A stretch of 64,000 nucleotides of DNA, from assembly GCF_000819885.1 (NCBI RefSeq), contig NZ_CDBO01000027.1:1-64000 (forward strand), given 5' to 3'. Positions 46,087-55,525 of the stretch are shown here, piece by piece (within the stretch, counting starts at the first letter, position 1; each line of letters begins with the position of its first letter). A model generated the notes under the pieces. That model saw nothing but the letters and a program-made list of their open reading frames with translations, did no database searches and was not told the DNA's origin. This stretch comes from Aeromonas fluvialis (GTDB lineage: Bacteria > Pseudomonadota > Gammaproteobacteria > Enterobacterales > Aeromonadaceae). The position numbers and the translations under genes were made by a program.

Positions 46087-47403
46087 ATGAAAAACGACAA
46101 CTCTGTCAAAGCGGTGCGCGGCAGTTTCTTCGATATCACCCGGGTGGTGGATCAGCCTGAGGAGATTGAGGCCAACGCCCGTCTCATCGAGGATGGCCTG
46201 CTCATCATTCGCAACGGCTGCATCGACTGGTTCGGTCAGTGGGAGGAGGGCAAGGATCGCATTCCGGCCGAAGTGCGGGTGCGCGATTACCGCGGCAAGA
46301 TGATAGTGCCGGGCTTTGTCGATACCCACATTCACTATCCCCAAAGCGAGATGGTGGGGGCCTATGGCGAGCAGCTGCTGGAGTGGCTCAACCGCCACAC
46401 CTTCCCGGCCGAGCGGCGCTACAACGATCTCGAGTATGCCCGCGAGATGTCCACCTTCTTTATCAAGCAGTTGCTGCGCAACGGCACCACCACGGCGCTG
46501 GTGTTCGGCACTGTTCACCCCGAGTCGGTAGACGCCCTGTTCGAGGCGGCGAGCCGCATCAATATGCGGATGATCGCCGGCAAGGTGATGATGGATCGCA
46601 ATGCGCCCGACTATCTGCTCGATACCGCGCAGAGCAGTTATGTGCAGAGCAAGCAGCTTATCGAGCGCTGGCACGGTAACGGTCGGCTTCTATATGCCAT
46701 CACACCACGATTTGCACCCACCTCGACACCCGAGCAGCTGGCGATGGCGCGGCGATTGCGCGAAGAGTTTCCCACTACCTATCTGCACACCCATCTGTGC
46801 GAGAACAAGGACGAGATCGCCTGGGTCAAATCCCTCTTCCCGGCGCATAAGGGGTATCTCGATGTCTATCACCAGCACGGGCTCACCGGCCACAACTGCG
46901 TCTTTGCCCACTGCATCCATCTGGAGGAGCAGGAGTGGGATTGCCTGAAGGAGACCGGCTCCACCATCGCGTTTTGTCCCACCTCCAACCTCTATCTCGG
47001 CAGTGGGCTTTTCAAGCTGCACAAGGCGTGGCGCAAGCAGGTGAAGGTGGGGATGGGCACCGACATCGGCGCCGGTACCACCTTCAACATGCTGCAGACC
47101 CTCAATGAAGCCTACAAGGTGATGCAACTGCAGGGTGAGCGTCTCTCGGCCTATCAGGCCTTCTATCTGGCGACGCTGGGCGGCGCTCATTCGCTGGGGC
47201 TGGACGAGAAGATCGGCAGCTTTGCGGTGGGCAAGGAAGCGGACTTTGTGGTGCTCGACCCGGTCGCCACCCCGCTGCAGCAGCTGCGTTATGACAACTC
47301 TACCACCCTGCGGGACAAGCTCTTTGTGTTGCTGACCTTGGGTGATGACAGATCCATCTACCGCACCTATGTGGATGGCCAACTGGTGCATGAACGGGGG
47401 TAG
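46087..47403 (+). CDS. guaD: Guanine deaminase
   Basis: 438-aa zinc amidohydrolase converting guanine to xanthine and ammonia. [15 protein letters not shown] gives the HxH zinc ligands; [11 protein letters not shown], the HC in FAHCIHLE and [15 protein letters not shown] complete the metal and acid sites. Length matches E. coli GuaD (439). It feeds guanine into the xanthine-using enzymes of the cluster. 51 nt after xanQ. Confidence 0.95.
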   Translation: MKNDNSVKAVRGSFFDITRVVDQPEEIEANARLIEDGLLIIRNGCIDWFGQWEEGKDRIPAEVRVRDYRGKMIVPGFVDTHIHYPQSEMVGAYGEQLLEWLNRHTFPAERRYNDLEYAREMSTFFIKQLLRNGTTTALVFGTVHPESVDALFEAASRINMRMIAGKVMMDRNAPDYLLDTAQSSYVQSKQLIERWHGNGRLLYAITPRFAPTSTPEQLAMARRLREEFPTTYLHTHLCENKDEIAWVKSLFPAHKGYLDVYHQHGLTGHNCVFAHCIHLEEQEWDCLKETGSTIAFCPTSNLYLGSGLFKLHKAWRKQVKVGMGTDIGAGTTFNMLQTLNEAYKVMQLQGERLSAYQAFYLATLGGAHSLGLDEKIGSFAVGKEADFVVLDPVATPLQQLRYDNSTTLRDKLFVLLTLGDDRSIYRTYVDGQLVHERG

Positions 47404-47412
47404 GGGCTGGAG

Positions 47413-47434
47413 TGGGCTGCCGCGGCGCAGCCCC
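47413..47434 (+). promoter_or_regulatory. GC-rich hairpin after guaD
   Basis: GGGCTGC and GCAGCCC around a CGCGGC loop begin 10 nt past the guaD stop. No T-run, so termination is uncertain. It lies 256 nt before ghxQ, which has its own upstream operator. Confidence 0.4.
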
Positions 47435-47536
47435 AACGAATACGGCGGCTGGCGTGCCCCACAGGGCGCCAGTCTTGCCGCACGACAGGGGATCTCCCCG
47501 CATAGAACGTGAAATGGCCCGGTTTTTTGACCAGCA

Positions 47537-47552
47537 AGGCAAACGTTTGAGT
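47537..47552 (+). promoter_or_regulatory. PurR-like operator upstream of ghxQ
   Basis: AGGCAAACGTTTGAGT matches the PurR consensus ACGCAAACGTTTGCGT at 14 of 16 positions, with the palindromic core CAAACGTTTG perfect. It is 139 nt before ghxQ. A TTGACC hexamer (-35-like) at 47526-47531 directly precedes it, so the operator would overlap the promoter. Purine-dependent repression is inferred. Confidence 0.6.
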
Positions 47553-47690
47553 CAAGGCTGCCTGCCCTGGTCTGTCTGTCGCATCCTCTGCCACCATCGC
47601 CTGTTTCTCATCAGACTGGCGCTCGGCAGACCCGCAGATCCTGTCGCCATTTCGTCATGGAACATTCAGGCGCGTGTGAAGGAGTTGGGT

Positions 47691-49100
47691 ATGACCCAAG
47701 CAAACAGCAGGACAAACAGCGTGGAAAAGCTGGTCAATGATGACGTCAGCCAGAGCGCACCAAAGAAACAGCCGCTCACGGCTCTTGATCGCTACTTTAT
47801 GATCAGCGAGCGGGGCAGCAATGTCAGACAGGAGGTACTGGCGGGCCTCACCACCTTCCTTGCCATGGTCTACTCGGTGATCGTGGTGCCGAGCATGCTC
47901 GGCAAGGCAGGCTTCCCCCCCGGTGCCGTGTTTGTCGCCACCTGTCTGGTGGCGGGTTTAGGTTCGCTCTTGATGGGGCTTTGGGCCAAGTTGCCGATGG
48001 CCATCGGCTGCGCTATTTCCCTCACGGCGTTTACCGCCTTCAGCCTGGTGCTGGGGCAGCAGATCCCCATTCCGGTGGCGCTGGGTGCCGTCTTCCTGAT
48101 GGGGGTACTCTTTACCGCCATCTCGGTGACCGGGGTGCGTAGCTGGATCCTCGACAACCTGCCGATGGGGATTGCCCACGGCACCGGCATCGGGATCGGG
48201 CTCTTCTTGCTGCTGATCGCCGCCAACGGGGTAGGGCTGGTGATCAAGAACCCGCTGGAGGGGCTGCCGGTGGCGCTGGGGGCGTTTACCTCCATGCCGG
48301 TCATCATGTCCCTGATAGGCCTTGCGGTGATCTTCGGGCTGGAGAAGCTGAGAGTACCAGGGGGGATCCTGCTGGTGATCATCGCCATTTCGATTTTCGG
48401 CCTTATCTTCGATCCTGCGGTGAAGTATCAGGGACTGTTCGCCCTGCCGAGCCTCTCGGACGAGCAGGGGCAGTCCCTTATCTTCAGTCTGGATATCATG
48501 GGGGCCCTCTCGCCGCTGGTGCTGCCCAGCGTGCTGGCACTGGTGATGACGGCGGTGTTCGATGCTACCGGCACCATCCGGGCGGTAGCCGGGCAGGCCA
48601 ACCTGCTCGATAAAGATGGTCACATCATCAACAGCGGCAAGGCGCTCAGCGCCGACTCGGTCAGCAGCATCTTCTCCGGTCTGGTGGGGGCAGCACCGGC
48701 TGCCGTCTATATCGAATCGGCGGCGGGGACGGCGGCGGGGGGCAAAACCGGCCTCACCGCGACCGTGGTCGGCGGCCTGTTCCTGTTGATGCTGTTCCTC
48801 TCGCCGCTCTCCTATCTGGTGCCGGCCTATGCCACGGCACCGGCCCTGATGTATGTGGGGCTCTTGATGCTGAGCAACGTCACCAAACTCGATTTCAATG
48901 ATTCGGTCGGGGCCATGTCAGGGCTGGTGTGTGCCGTCTTTATCGTGCTCACCTGCAATATCGTCACCGGCATCATGTTGGGCTTCAGTGCCCTGGTGAT
49001 CGGTCGCATCTGCTCGAAGGAGTGGCACAAACTCAACGTCGGCACCGTGATCATCGCCCTGGCACTGGTGCTCTTTTATGCTGGTGGGTGGGCTATTTAG
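47691..49100 (+). CDS. ghxQ: NCS2/AzgA-family purine permease (GhxQ-like)
   Basis: 469-aa membrane transporter for guanine/hypoxanthine (AzgA-like branch). [22 protein letters not shown], the GHG-like [14 protein letters not shown] region, [16 protein letters not shown] and [16 protein letters not shown] (substrate site) are clear. E. coli GhxQ is 455 aa. I start at ATG 47691, after GAAGGAGTTGGG; the frame is open 93 codons upstream, but that part has no family match and includes the PurR-like site. Substrate preference is inferred from position. Confidence 0.88.
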   Translation: MTQANSRTNSVEKLVNDDVSQSAPKKQPLTALDRYFMISERGSNVRQEVLAGLTTFLAMVYSVIVVPSMLGKAGFPPGAVFVATCLVAGLGSLLMGLWAKLPMAIGCAISLTAFTAFSLVLGQQIPIPVALGAVFLMGVLFTAISVTGVRSWILDNLPMGIAHGTGIGIGLFLLLIAANGVGLVIKNPLEGLPVALGAFTSMPVIMSLIGLAVIFGLEKLRVPGGILLVIIAISIFGLIFDPAVKYQGLFALPSLSDEQGQSLIFSLDIMGALSPLVLPSVLALVMTAVFDATGTIRAVAGQANLLDKDGHIINSGKALSADSVSSIFSGLVGAAPAAVYIESAAGTAAGGKTGLTATVVGGLFLLMLFLSPLSYLVPAYATAPALMYVGLLMLSNVTKLDFNDSVGAMSGLVCAVFIVLTCNIVTGIMLGFSALVIGRICSKEWHKLNVGTVIIALALVLFYAGGWAI

Positions 49101-49117
49101 GGATAACCCGCCCGTTT

Positions 49118-49143
49118 GGGGTCGCATTGGCGGCCCCATTTTT
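49118..49143 (+). terminator. Terminator of ghxQ
   Basis: GGGGTCGC-ATTG-GCGGCCCC (one G-U pair) followed by ATTTTTA, 18 nt after the stop. xdhABC are therefore probably a separate unit. Confidence 0.8.
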
Positions 49144-49348
49144 ATTCCTGTTGCGTGCTGTCCGTCTATGCGGAGCATCACGCCTCTGCCGCCTGCAGTG
49201 AGTGGTGTCATTGCGATACCATTTTGATAAATCCCCCTACCAGATTGATAGGCTCCCGCCCTTGGTGTCCCCGTCCTGCCGATTTTTTCACCGTCTTATG
49301 CCCGTTTGTTCAAAAGCGGATCCCGGCTTGTCGCTGTGGGTTGGCCAA

Positions 49349-49358
49349 GGGGGGGGGG
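49349..49358 (+). repeat. Homopolymeric G10 tract upstream of xdhA
   Basis: Ten consecutive G residues, flanked by CCAA and CGAGATGG, about 120 nt upstream of the xdhA ATG. Confidence 0.8.
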
Positions 49359-49477
49359 CGAGATGGGATCCCTTTCACACTTCTCCCCATTCTCCTGACG
49401 ATGGCGGGAAACAGGCGCATATCTTGCTGTTTTTTATGCCGGTTCCAGATTTTTCCCTTCGAAAAAAGGACTTGCAT

Positions 49478-51796
49478 ATGTCCATAGGATTACCGCTCAA
49501 GCGGGTGGATGCCGAGGCCAAGGTGACCGGCAGCGCCCGCTATACCGATGACAACATCATGCTCGGGATGCGCCACGCCAAGTACGTGCGCAGCAATATT
49601 GCCCACGGCAAGGTGCTTGCCATCGATGCGACCGAGGCGCTGGCGTTGCACGGGGTCGAAGCCGTGTTTACCCATGAAGATGTGCCCACCACCTGTTTTC
49701 GCACCGCCGGTCACGCCTGGTCCCTCGATGAGGCCAAACGGGATGTGAAAGACCGCCGTCTGCTCACCGACCATGTACGCCACTTTGGCGATGGGGTCGC
49801 CATAGTCGTGGCCCGCGATCCGCTGGTCGCCGAGAAGGCTGCCGCCCTGGTCAAGGTGACTTACGAGCCGCTACCGGTGATGACGGATGCCGAAAGTGCG
49901 CTGGCCGACGATGCCTATCCCATCCACCCGAGCGGCAATCTGCTGCGCCAAAGCCAGCTTCGTGCCAATGACCCGGAGCAGGCCATCGCTGCGGCCGATC
50001 TGCAGTTTCAGGGGCACTACCGGACGCCGGTGGTGCAGCATTGCCATCTGGAGACGGTGACCTGCTACGCCTACATGGATCAGCCGGACCACATCATCGT
50101 CGTCAGCAGCACCCAGATCCCCCAGATAGTGCGCAGCCGGGTGGCCAAGTCCCTCGGCCTGCCCTGGTCGAGCGTGCGGGTGATCAAGCCCTATATGGGC
50201 GGCGGTTTTGGCAACAAGCAGGACGTACTGGAAGAGCCGATGGCGGCGTTTTTGAGCTACAAACTCGGCGGTGTGCCGGTCAAGGTGACCTTGAGCCGGG
50301 AGGAGTGCTTCTTTGCCTCCCGCACCCGCCACGGTTTTGCCATCGATGGCAAGATGGGCCTCAACCGCGATGGCACCCTCAAGGGGTATCAGCTGGACGT
50401 GCTCTCCAACACCGGCGGCTATGCCTCTCACGGCCACTCCATCGCCAGCGCCGGGGGCAACAAGATCAGCTACCTCTATCCGCGCAGCGCCTTTGGCTAT
50501 GACGCCAAAACCTTCTACAGCAACCTGCCCACTGCCGGTGCCATGCGCGGTTACGGCGCGCCGCAGGCGATTTTTGCCCTCGAGTGCATGCTGGATGACG
50601 CTTGCGCCGAACTCGGGTTAGACCCGCTCGATGTGCGGATCGCCAACGTGGCGCGGGAAGGGGATGTCAATCAGGTCAACCAGAAGACCATCTACAGCGC
50701 CGGGTTGCCGGACTGCCTGCTGCGTGGTCGCGAGATGTTCGAGTGGGATCGGCTCAAGGCCGAGTGTCTGGGGCAGGATCCGGCGAGTCGGGTACGGCGC
50801 GGCATCGGGGTTGCGTGCTTTAGCTACGGCTCCAATACCTATCCGGTGGGGGTCGAAATTGCCGGCGCCCGCATGCTGCTCAATCAGGATGGCACCGTCA
50901 ATCTGCAGATCGGCGCCACCGAGATAGGGCAGGGGTCGGACACCGTCTTTGCCCAGATGGCGGCCCAGACGTTAGGCATTCCGTTTGAGCAGATCCGGGT
51001 CATCTCGACTCAGGATACCGACATCACCGCCTATGATCCGGGCTCGTTCGCCTCGCGCCAGAGTTATGTGGCGGCCCCTGCCATCCATCAGGCGGCGCTG
51101 CAGTTGCGGGCCCGCATCCTCTCGCTGGCGGCCCAGCTCTGCCATCAGGATGTAGGGTCGCTGACCCTGATCGACGGCTACGTGGTGCTGGCCGGTGCGC
51201 CGGAGAAGGTGCTGATCAGCGTCGCCGAGGTGTCGGTCAACGCCTATTACCATCTCACTATCGGCGGCCAGATCACCTCCGAGGTCTCCCACAAGACCAC
51301 CACCAATCCGCCGAGCTTTGGTTGCACCTTTGTCGATCTCTGCGTCGATATCGATCTCTGCAAGGTAACCATCAATCGCATCATCAACCTGCACGATGCA
51401 GGCAAGATCCTCAATCCGCAGCTGGCAGAGGGACAGGTGCACGGCGGCATGGGGATGGGGATCGGCTGGTCCCTGTTCGAGGAGATGATCATCGACGCCA
51501 AGACTGGCGTGGTGCGCAACCCCAACCTGCTCGACTACAAGTTCCCCACCATGCTGGATTTGCCGGAGCTTGAATGCGACTTCGTGCAGACCTACGAGCC
51601 CCAGTCGGTCTATGGCCACAAATCCCTGGGGGAACCGCCCATCATCTCGCCGGGCCCCGCCATCCGTAACGCCATTCGCATGGCGACCGGGGTGGCCATC
51701 AACGAGCTGCCCATCACCCCCAAGACCCTGTTTCGTGAGTTTGTCGCAGCGGGTTTGATTGGCGAGGGATCAGGGGAGGAGCAACACCATGTTTGA
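49478..51796 (+). CDS. xdhA: Xanthine dehydrogenase, molybdenum-binding subunit XdhA
   Basis: 772-aa large subunit that hydroxylates purines at the Mo centre. MoCo contacts are visible in VGGGFGNKQDV, FASRTRHGFA, GAMRGYGAPQ, GATEIGQGSD and the catalytic Glu in SLGEPPI near residue 720. Start at ATG 49478, with AAAAGGACTTGCAT before it. The end overlaps xdhB by 8 nt. In E. coli xdhABC precede ygeW; here they close the far end of the cluster. Confidence 0.95.
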   Translation: MSIGLPLKRVDAEAKVTGSARYTDDNIMLGMRHAKYVRSNIAHGKVLAIDATEALALHGVEAVFTHEDVPTTCFRTAGHAWSLDEAKRDVKDRRLLTDHVRHFGDGVAIVVARDPLVAEKAAALVKVTYEPLPVMTDAESALADDAYPIHPSGNLLRQSQLRANDPEQAIAAADLQFQGHYRTPVVQHCHLETVTCYAYMDQPDHIIVVSSTQIPQIVRSRVAKSLGLPWSSVRVIKPYMGGGFGNKQDVLEEPMAAFLSYKLGGVPVKVTLSREECFFASRTRHGFAIDGKMGLNRDGTLKGYQLDVLSNTGGYASHGHSIASAGGNKISYLYPRSAFGYDAKTFYSNLPTAGAMRGYGAPQAIFALECMLDDACAELGLDPLDVRIANVAREGDVNQVNQKTIYSAGLPDCLLRGREMFEWDRLKAECLGQDPASRVRRGIGVACFSYGSNTYPVGVEIAGARMLLNQDGTVNLQIGATEIGQGSDTVFAQMAAQTLGIPFEQIRVISTQDTDITAYDPGSFASRQSYVAAPAIHQAALQLRARILSLAAQLCHQDVGSLTLIDGYVVLAGAPEKVLISVAEVSVNAYYHLTIGGQITSEVSHKTTTNPPSFGCTFVDLCVDIDLCKVTINRIINLHDAGKILNPQLAEGQVHGGMGMGIGWSLFEEMIIDAKTGVVRNPNLLDYKFPTMLDLPELECDFVQTYEPQSVYGHKSLGEPPIISPGPAIRNAIRMATGVAINELPITPKTLFREFVAAGLIGEGSGEEQHHV

Positions 51797-52667
51797 TATT
51801 GCCCGTTACTACAAGGCGCACAGCGTGGCCGAGGCGGTCGCCCTGCGTCAGGCCGACCCTGAGGCGCGTCTCCTGGCTGGCGGCACTGATGTGATGATCC
51901 AGCTGCATCACCTCAACGCCGCCTATCGACATATCGTCGATATTCACGACTTGCCCGAACTCAAAGGGGTGTGCGAGTTGCCTGATGGGTCGATCCGCAT
52001 CGGCTCCGGCACCACCTTTACCGAGATCATCGAGAACGAACTGGTGCAGCGTCGCCTGCCGATGCTGGCCGAGGCGGCCGCTACCATCGCCGGCCCGCAG
52101 ATCCGCAACGTCGCCACCTATGGCGGCAATATCTGCAATGGCGCCACCAGTGCAGACTCGGCGGCGCCGACTGTCGCGCTGGAAGCAGAGCTGGAAATCG
52201 CCGGCCCCGATGGTACGCGCCGCATACCCATCGCCGGTTTTCACACCGGTCCCGGCAAGGTGGCGCTACAACCGGCGGAAATTCTGGTGGCATTCCACTT
52301 TGCGCCGGATTCTCACCCCCATGTGGGCTCCCACTACTTCAAATACGCCATGCGTGGGGCCATGGATATCGCCACCATCGGCTGCGCCGCCTACTGCCAG
52401 ATTGAGGATGGTCACTTCAAGCGCCTGCGGCTGGCCTATGGCGTGGCGGCCCCGACCCCGGTGCGCACGCCTCACGCGGAAGCGGCGGCCGAAGGGCAAC
52501 CCCTGACTCGCGCCACACTGGCCGCCATTGCCGAGGCGGTGGTGGCCGATGTGGCGCCGCGATCCTCCTGGCGGGCAGAGAAGGCGTTTCGCCTGCACCT
52601 TATCAAAATCCTGGCGCAGCGGGTGGTCGCCTGTGCAGTCGAACGTGCCGGAGGCAAGATCCTATGA
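51789..52667 (+). CDS. xdhB: Xanthine dehydrogenase, FAD-binding subunit XdhB
   Basis: 292 aa, the same length as E. coli XdhB. FAD-binding loop LLAGGTDV (about 28-35) and the second FAD motif [21 protein letters not shown], then a CO-dehydrogenase C-terminal domain. ATG 51789 sits inside the end of xdhA with GAGGAGCAACACC before it, so coupling is strong. Passes electrons from the XdhC clusters to NAD. Confidence 0.95.
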   Translation: MFDIARYYKAHSVAEAVALRQADPEARLLAGGTDVMIQLHHLNAAYRHIVDIHDLPELKGVCELPDGSIRIGSGTTFTEIIENELVQRRLPMLAEAAATIAGPQIRNVATYGGNICNGATSADSAAPTVALEAELEIAGPDGTRRIPIAGFHTGPGKVALQPAEILVAFHFAPDSHPHVGSHYFKYAMRGAMDIATIGCAAYCQIEDGHFKRLRLAYGVAAPTPVRTPHAEAAAEGQPLTRATLAAIAEAVVADVAPRSSWRAEKAFRLHLIKILAQRVVACAVERAGGKIL

Positions 52668-53149
52668 TGCAACCGCAAAGCTGTCCCGCAGTGGAGATCC
52701 AGTGCGAGATCAACGGCAAGCCTTACTCCTATGCAGTGCCGCCCACCATGTCGCTGCTCCACTTTCTGCGCGGGCAGGGGCTTATCAGCGTGAAAGAGGG
52801 GTGCAGTGTCGGTGAGTGCGGCGCCTGTACCGTGCGGGTGGATGGCACCGCTATCGACAGCTGCCTCTATCTGGCGGTGTGGGCCGATGGCAAATCCATT
52901 CGTACCGTGGAGGGGGAACGCAAAGGTAACGAGCTTTCCGATGTGCAGCAGGCCTTTATCGACGAGGGGGCGGTGCAGTGCGGTTTTTGCACCCCGGGCC
53001 TCGTGATGGCGAGTGCGGCCCTGCTCGACAAGACCGAACGCCGTCCGCTGACCGATGCGGAGATCCGCCGCGGGCTGTCGGGCAACCTCTGCCGCTGCAC
53101 CGGGTATCAGAACGTGGTGCAGGCGGTGAAGAAGTGCTGCAAGGGGTGA
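52664..53149 (+). CDS. xdhC: Xanthine dehydrogenase, iron-sulfur subunit XdhC
   Basis: 161-aa ferredoxin-like subunit with two [2Fe-2S] clusters: Cys47, Cys52, Cys55 and Cys67 for the plant-type cluster, and Cys106, Cys109, Cys143 and Cys145 for the helical cluster. Every ligand lost in XdhD is intact here. Overlaps the xdhB stop by 4 nt. Last gene of the purine cluster. Confidence 0.96.
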   Translation: MMQPQSCPAVEIQCEINGKPYSYAVPPTMSLLHFLRGQGLISVKEGCSVGECGACTVRVDGTAIDSCLYLAVWADGKSIRTVEGERKGNELSDVQQAFIDEGAVQCGFCTPGLVMASAALLDKTERRPLTDAEIRRGLSGNLCRCTGYQNVVQAVKKCCKG

Positions 53150-53205
53150 TAGTTCGGGTGCCGTGAGTGGTGCGTGCTGTTGTGTGAGAAAGGAAACAAG
53201 CCGCC

Positions 53206-53241
53206 CAAAAACACAGGCCCGCCTCGAAAGAGGCGGGCCTG
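53206..53241. terminator. Terminator between xdhC and the glycine-zipper gene
   Basis: A perfect 12-bp stem CAGGCCCGCCTC-GAAA-GAGGCGGGCCTG. On the minus strand it is followed by TGTTTTT, so it clearly serves the minus-strand gene; on the plus strand (after xdhC) the T-run is weak. Confidence 0.8.
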
Positions 53242-53264
53242 CTGCTGAGTGGGGCCAGGAGACC

Positions 53265-53804
53265 TCACACTTTTGGCTGTTCGATCACCAATTTGCCATC
53301 CTTGACCGGAATGGTGGCACCGGGGGCTTGCTTCATGCGGATCACCCCCTCCTGACCTGCGAGGCGATAGGTCACGTCATAACCAATGGTGTTGACGCTC
53401 GTATCCTGTACGGTTTTGCAACGCTGCTCGGTGGTGGTGTAGGTATCGCCCGCCTGCATATTGCCCTGCACCTGATTACCGGCATAACCCCCCGCGACGG
53501 CCCCTGCTGCAGTGGCCACCTTCTTGCCGCTGCCGCCGCCAAACTGGTGGCCAACCACGCCCCCCAGCGCTGCGCCCACCACTGTGCCGAGGATCTTGTG
53601 CTCATCCTGTACCGGCTTGCGGTGGGTCACGGTGACGTTGCGACACTCCTGTCGGGGAGTCTTGATGGTCTCGGTGATCGGCTTGCTGGCGATCACCTCG
53701 GCAAAGGTGGGCTCCTGTGTCGAGAAGGCGCCGCTGGCGGCGGCCGAGAGTGCCAGGGCCGAAGCGATGCCAATACCGATACCTGCCATCATGGATCTGT
53801 TCAT
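53265..53804 (-). CDS. Glycine-zipper 2TM domain envelope protein
   Basis: 179 aa. An N-terminal signal-like hydrophobic segment (MAGIGIGIASALALSAAASGA) is followed by a glycine-zipper pair ILGTVVGAALGGVVGHQFGGG...AAGAVAGGYAGNQVQG (about 71-113), as in SlyB/17-kDa-antigen relatives that sit in the outer or inner membrane. No lipobox Cys is seen, so this is not a classical lipoprotein. The C-terminal half (TEQRCKTVQDTSVNTIGYDVTYRL) is beta-rich. GGAGAAC precedes the ATG. Role likely envelope stability. Confidence 0.82.
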   Translation of the reverse strand: MNRSMMAGIGIGIASALALSAAASGAFSTQEPTFAEVIASKPITETIKTPRQECRNVTVTHRKPVQDEHKILGTVVGAALGGVVGHQFGGGSGKKVATAAGAVAGGYAGNQVQGNMQAGDTYTTTEQRCKTVQDTSVNTIGYDVTYRLAGQEGVIRMKQAPGATIPVKDGKLVIEQPKV

Positions 53805-54307
53805 CTTGTTGTTCTCCTGCCGTTAATAGGGTGCTCATCGAGCGTGGTGCCATCTTGTCACAACCCCTTGGCAGGACAAGGCGAGGGAGGCGGGTCTGCG
53901 ACAGGCGCTGGCAAGGTCAAAAAACAGCCACCCCGAAAAAGTGTCTGACTTTGGCGACAATGAGCTGAAAGTGACCAGTTTCCGGCGCATGGTGGACTGT
54001 GTCACTGTGATCAGGAACAATTCGAGTCGCAATTTGCAAGGCGGGTGGCGAACAGCAAGCCAGAGTGGCAAGGCGTTGGCGTTGGCAGGTCAAGGGAGAG
54101 GTCTTGAACGGGCGTTCTGTTCTGTGAGATGGCCACGCAAGTGGTTGATTAATGGCTCCAGACCCATCGAATATTGGCCGATAAGAGATCACGGCAAGCA
54201 TTTTGCTTTGATTGGGTGAAGCCGAGGGTGAACTGGTCGGCAGACAACTGCGTAAGACCTGATATGAAGATGTTCACCCGAGGTCACCGGATCAACGAGG
54301 GGGAGAT
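53805..54307 (+). other. 503-bp intergenic region
   Basis: No gene is supported; frames here show no family or ribosome site. It divides the divergent glycine-zipper gene and the 62-aa gene. An 8-bp inverted repeat GGGTGAAC / GTTCACCC (54226-54233 and 54272-54279) lies just before the 62-aa gene and could fold in its 5' leader. Confidence 0.55.
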
Positions 54308-54496
54308 ATGTCAATGTTACCCAGCTGGATCACCCCGGCCATCCAGGCCAACGTCATCACCGCGCAGCAGGCAGAGCGCCTGCTCGCTTCCCTTTACCAG
54401 CCACTTGCCGCGCAGGGGGAGGAGCTCCCCGCCGATATCGCCGACATCAGCCTCAAACTCTACTGTTTCCGCCAGCAGGGGCGGGTACGCCACTAA
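54308..54496 (+). CDS. Small helical protein of unknown function (62 aa)
   Basis: A 62-aa protein (MSMLPSWITPAIQANVITAQ, then a helical stretch and RQQGRVRH at the end). GGGGGAGAT stands immediately before the ATG, an unusually strong ribosome site, which makes it a likely real gene. Its acidic, alpha-helical character suggests a small adaptor; no family recognised. Confidence 0.62.
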   Translation: MSMLPSWITPAIQANVITAQQAERLLASLYQPLAAQGEELPADIADISLKLYCFRQQGRVRH

Positions 54497-54719
54497 GGCT
54501 GATTGAGGGACGGCCTCCGCCATTGGCGGGGACTGCTCTCTTGCTGGCGCTTCCCTGCACACTCCTTCCGCTGCCCCTCTAAGACGTTTTGCTAATACCT
54601 GCCGACAGGCTCACAGTTAGGCTGTCATCCCCATAAGAGACCTGCGATGAGCAGGATGCTCATGTTGCTCGTTGATCCCGTAACTGCCCGTTTTGTGCCA
54701 CCTGTGAGGAAGGAACCCG

Positions 54720-55465
54720 ATGACAGTGCAGAGCATCTATGGGCGTGACATTGCCAAAACCGCCGCCAACTTCGAGGCTCTGACCCCCATCAGCTTTTTG
54801 GGGCGAGCTGAGTGGGTCTATCCCGACTATCCGGCGCTCAAGCAGGGACTGGATCACCCCATTAAGGTGATGACCGCTGGCGCTGCGCCGCCCGCTACCG
54901 TGATTCCGGGATGGAGGCGATAGGGATTGCCGTGACCCATGTCTATGGCCTGACCGAAATATGGCCCCTGCGTATTGTGCGAACCACAGCAGAGCTGCCT
55001 GGGACAGGATGCCACCGCGCTCTCCCGCCTCAAGGCCCGTCAGGGCGTCGCGTCCCCCCTACAGGGGGAGATGCGGGTGGTTCATCCGGTCAGCGGTGAG
55101 CCGGTGGCCAAGGATGGCAAGTCCATGGGGGAGATAGTGCTGAGCGGTAACGTGGTGATGAAGGGCTATCTGAAAAATCCTGCGGCGAAAACATCTCCAG
55201 TCTGGAGGTGGAGGACGTGATCTATCGTCATCCCGATGTGGACGAAGCGGCGGTGATCGCCATGCCCGATGAGAAGTGGGGGGAGGTACCCTGCGCCTTC
55301 GTGAAACTGAAAGAGGGGCGAGAGATCAGCTAGGCGGAGCTGAACGCCTTTTGCCGGGAGCAGATGGCCCACTTCAAGGCCCCCAAGCGCATCATCTTCA
55401 CCCCCTTGCCCAAGACCTCCACCGCCAAGGTGCAAAAATTTGTGCTGCGCAAGCAACTGGGATAG
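54720..55465 (+). pseudogene. Decayed acyl-CoA synthetase (AMP-binding) gene
   Basis: Pieces of one ANL-superfamily enzyme in shifting frames: an N-terminal start (NFEALTPISFLGRAEWVYPDYPAL), then, after a large deletion, a middle piece DHPIKVMTAGAAPPATVIPG...GIAVTHVYGLTE in two frames. Next come [19 protein letters not shown] and the C-terminal domain [21 protein letters not shown]...KTSTAKVQKFVLRKQ. The last piece holds an in-frame TAG after GREIS (about 55332) and lacks the usual GWFHTGD segment before it. Two deletions, frameshifts and a stop show that it is dead. Confidence 0.88.
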
Positions 55466-55525
55466 CAGATCAAGCCGGGGGAGGTTGCACAGAGGGCAGA
55501 GGGGAGCCGCTGCGAAGGCCTTGTA

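Larger units (their letters stand above)
49101..49477. other. 377-bp region between ghxQ and xdhA
   Basis: Holds the ghxQ terminator and the presumed xdhA promoter. A run of ten G residues (49349-49358) lies about 120 nt before the xdhA start. The frame of xdhA stays open through the region (from 49202) but this extension is unlike any XdhA. Confidence 0.55.

Noticed and set aside
47412-47690. In-frame N-terminal extension of ghxQ
   Set aside because: Contains the PurR-like site and a hairpin and has no transporter homology; the AAGGAG-preceded ATG at 47691 is convincing.
49202-49477. In-frame N-terminal extension of xdhA
   Set aside because: Covers the ghxQ-xdhA gap and the G10 run; XdhA homologues begin near 49478, where a good ribosome site stands.
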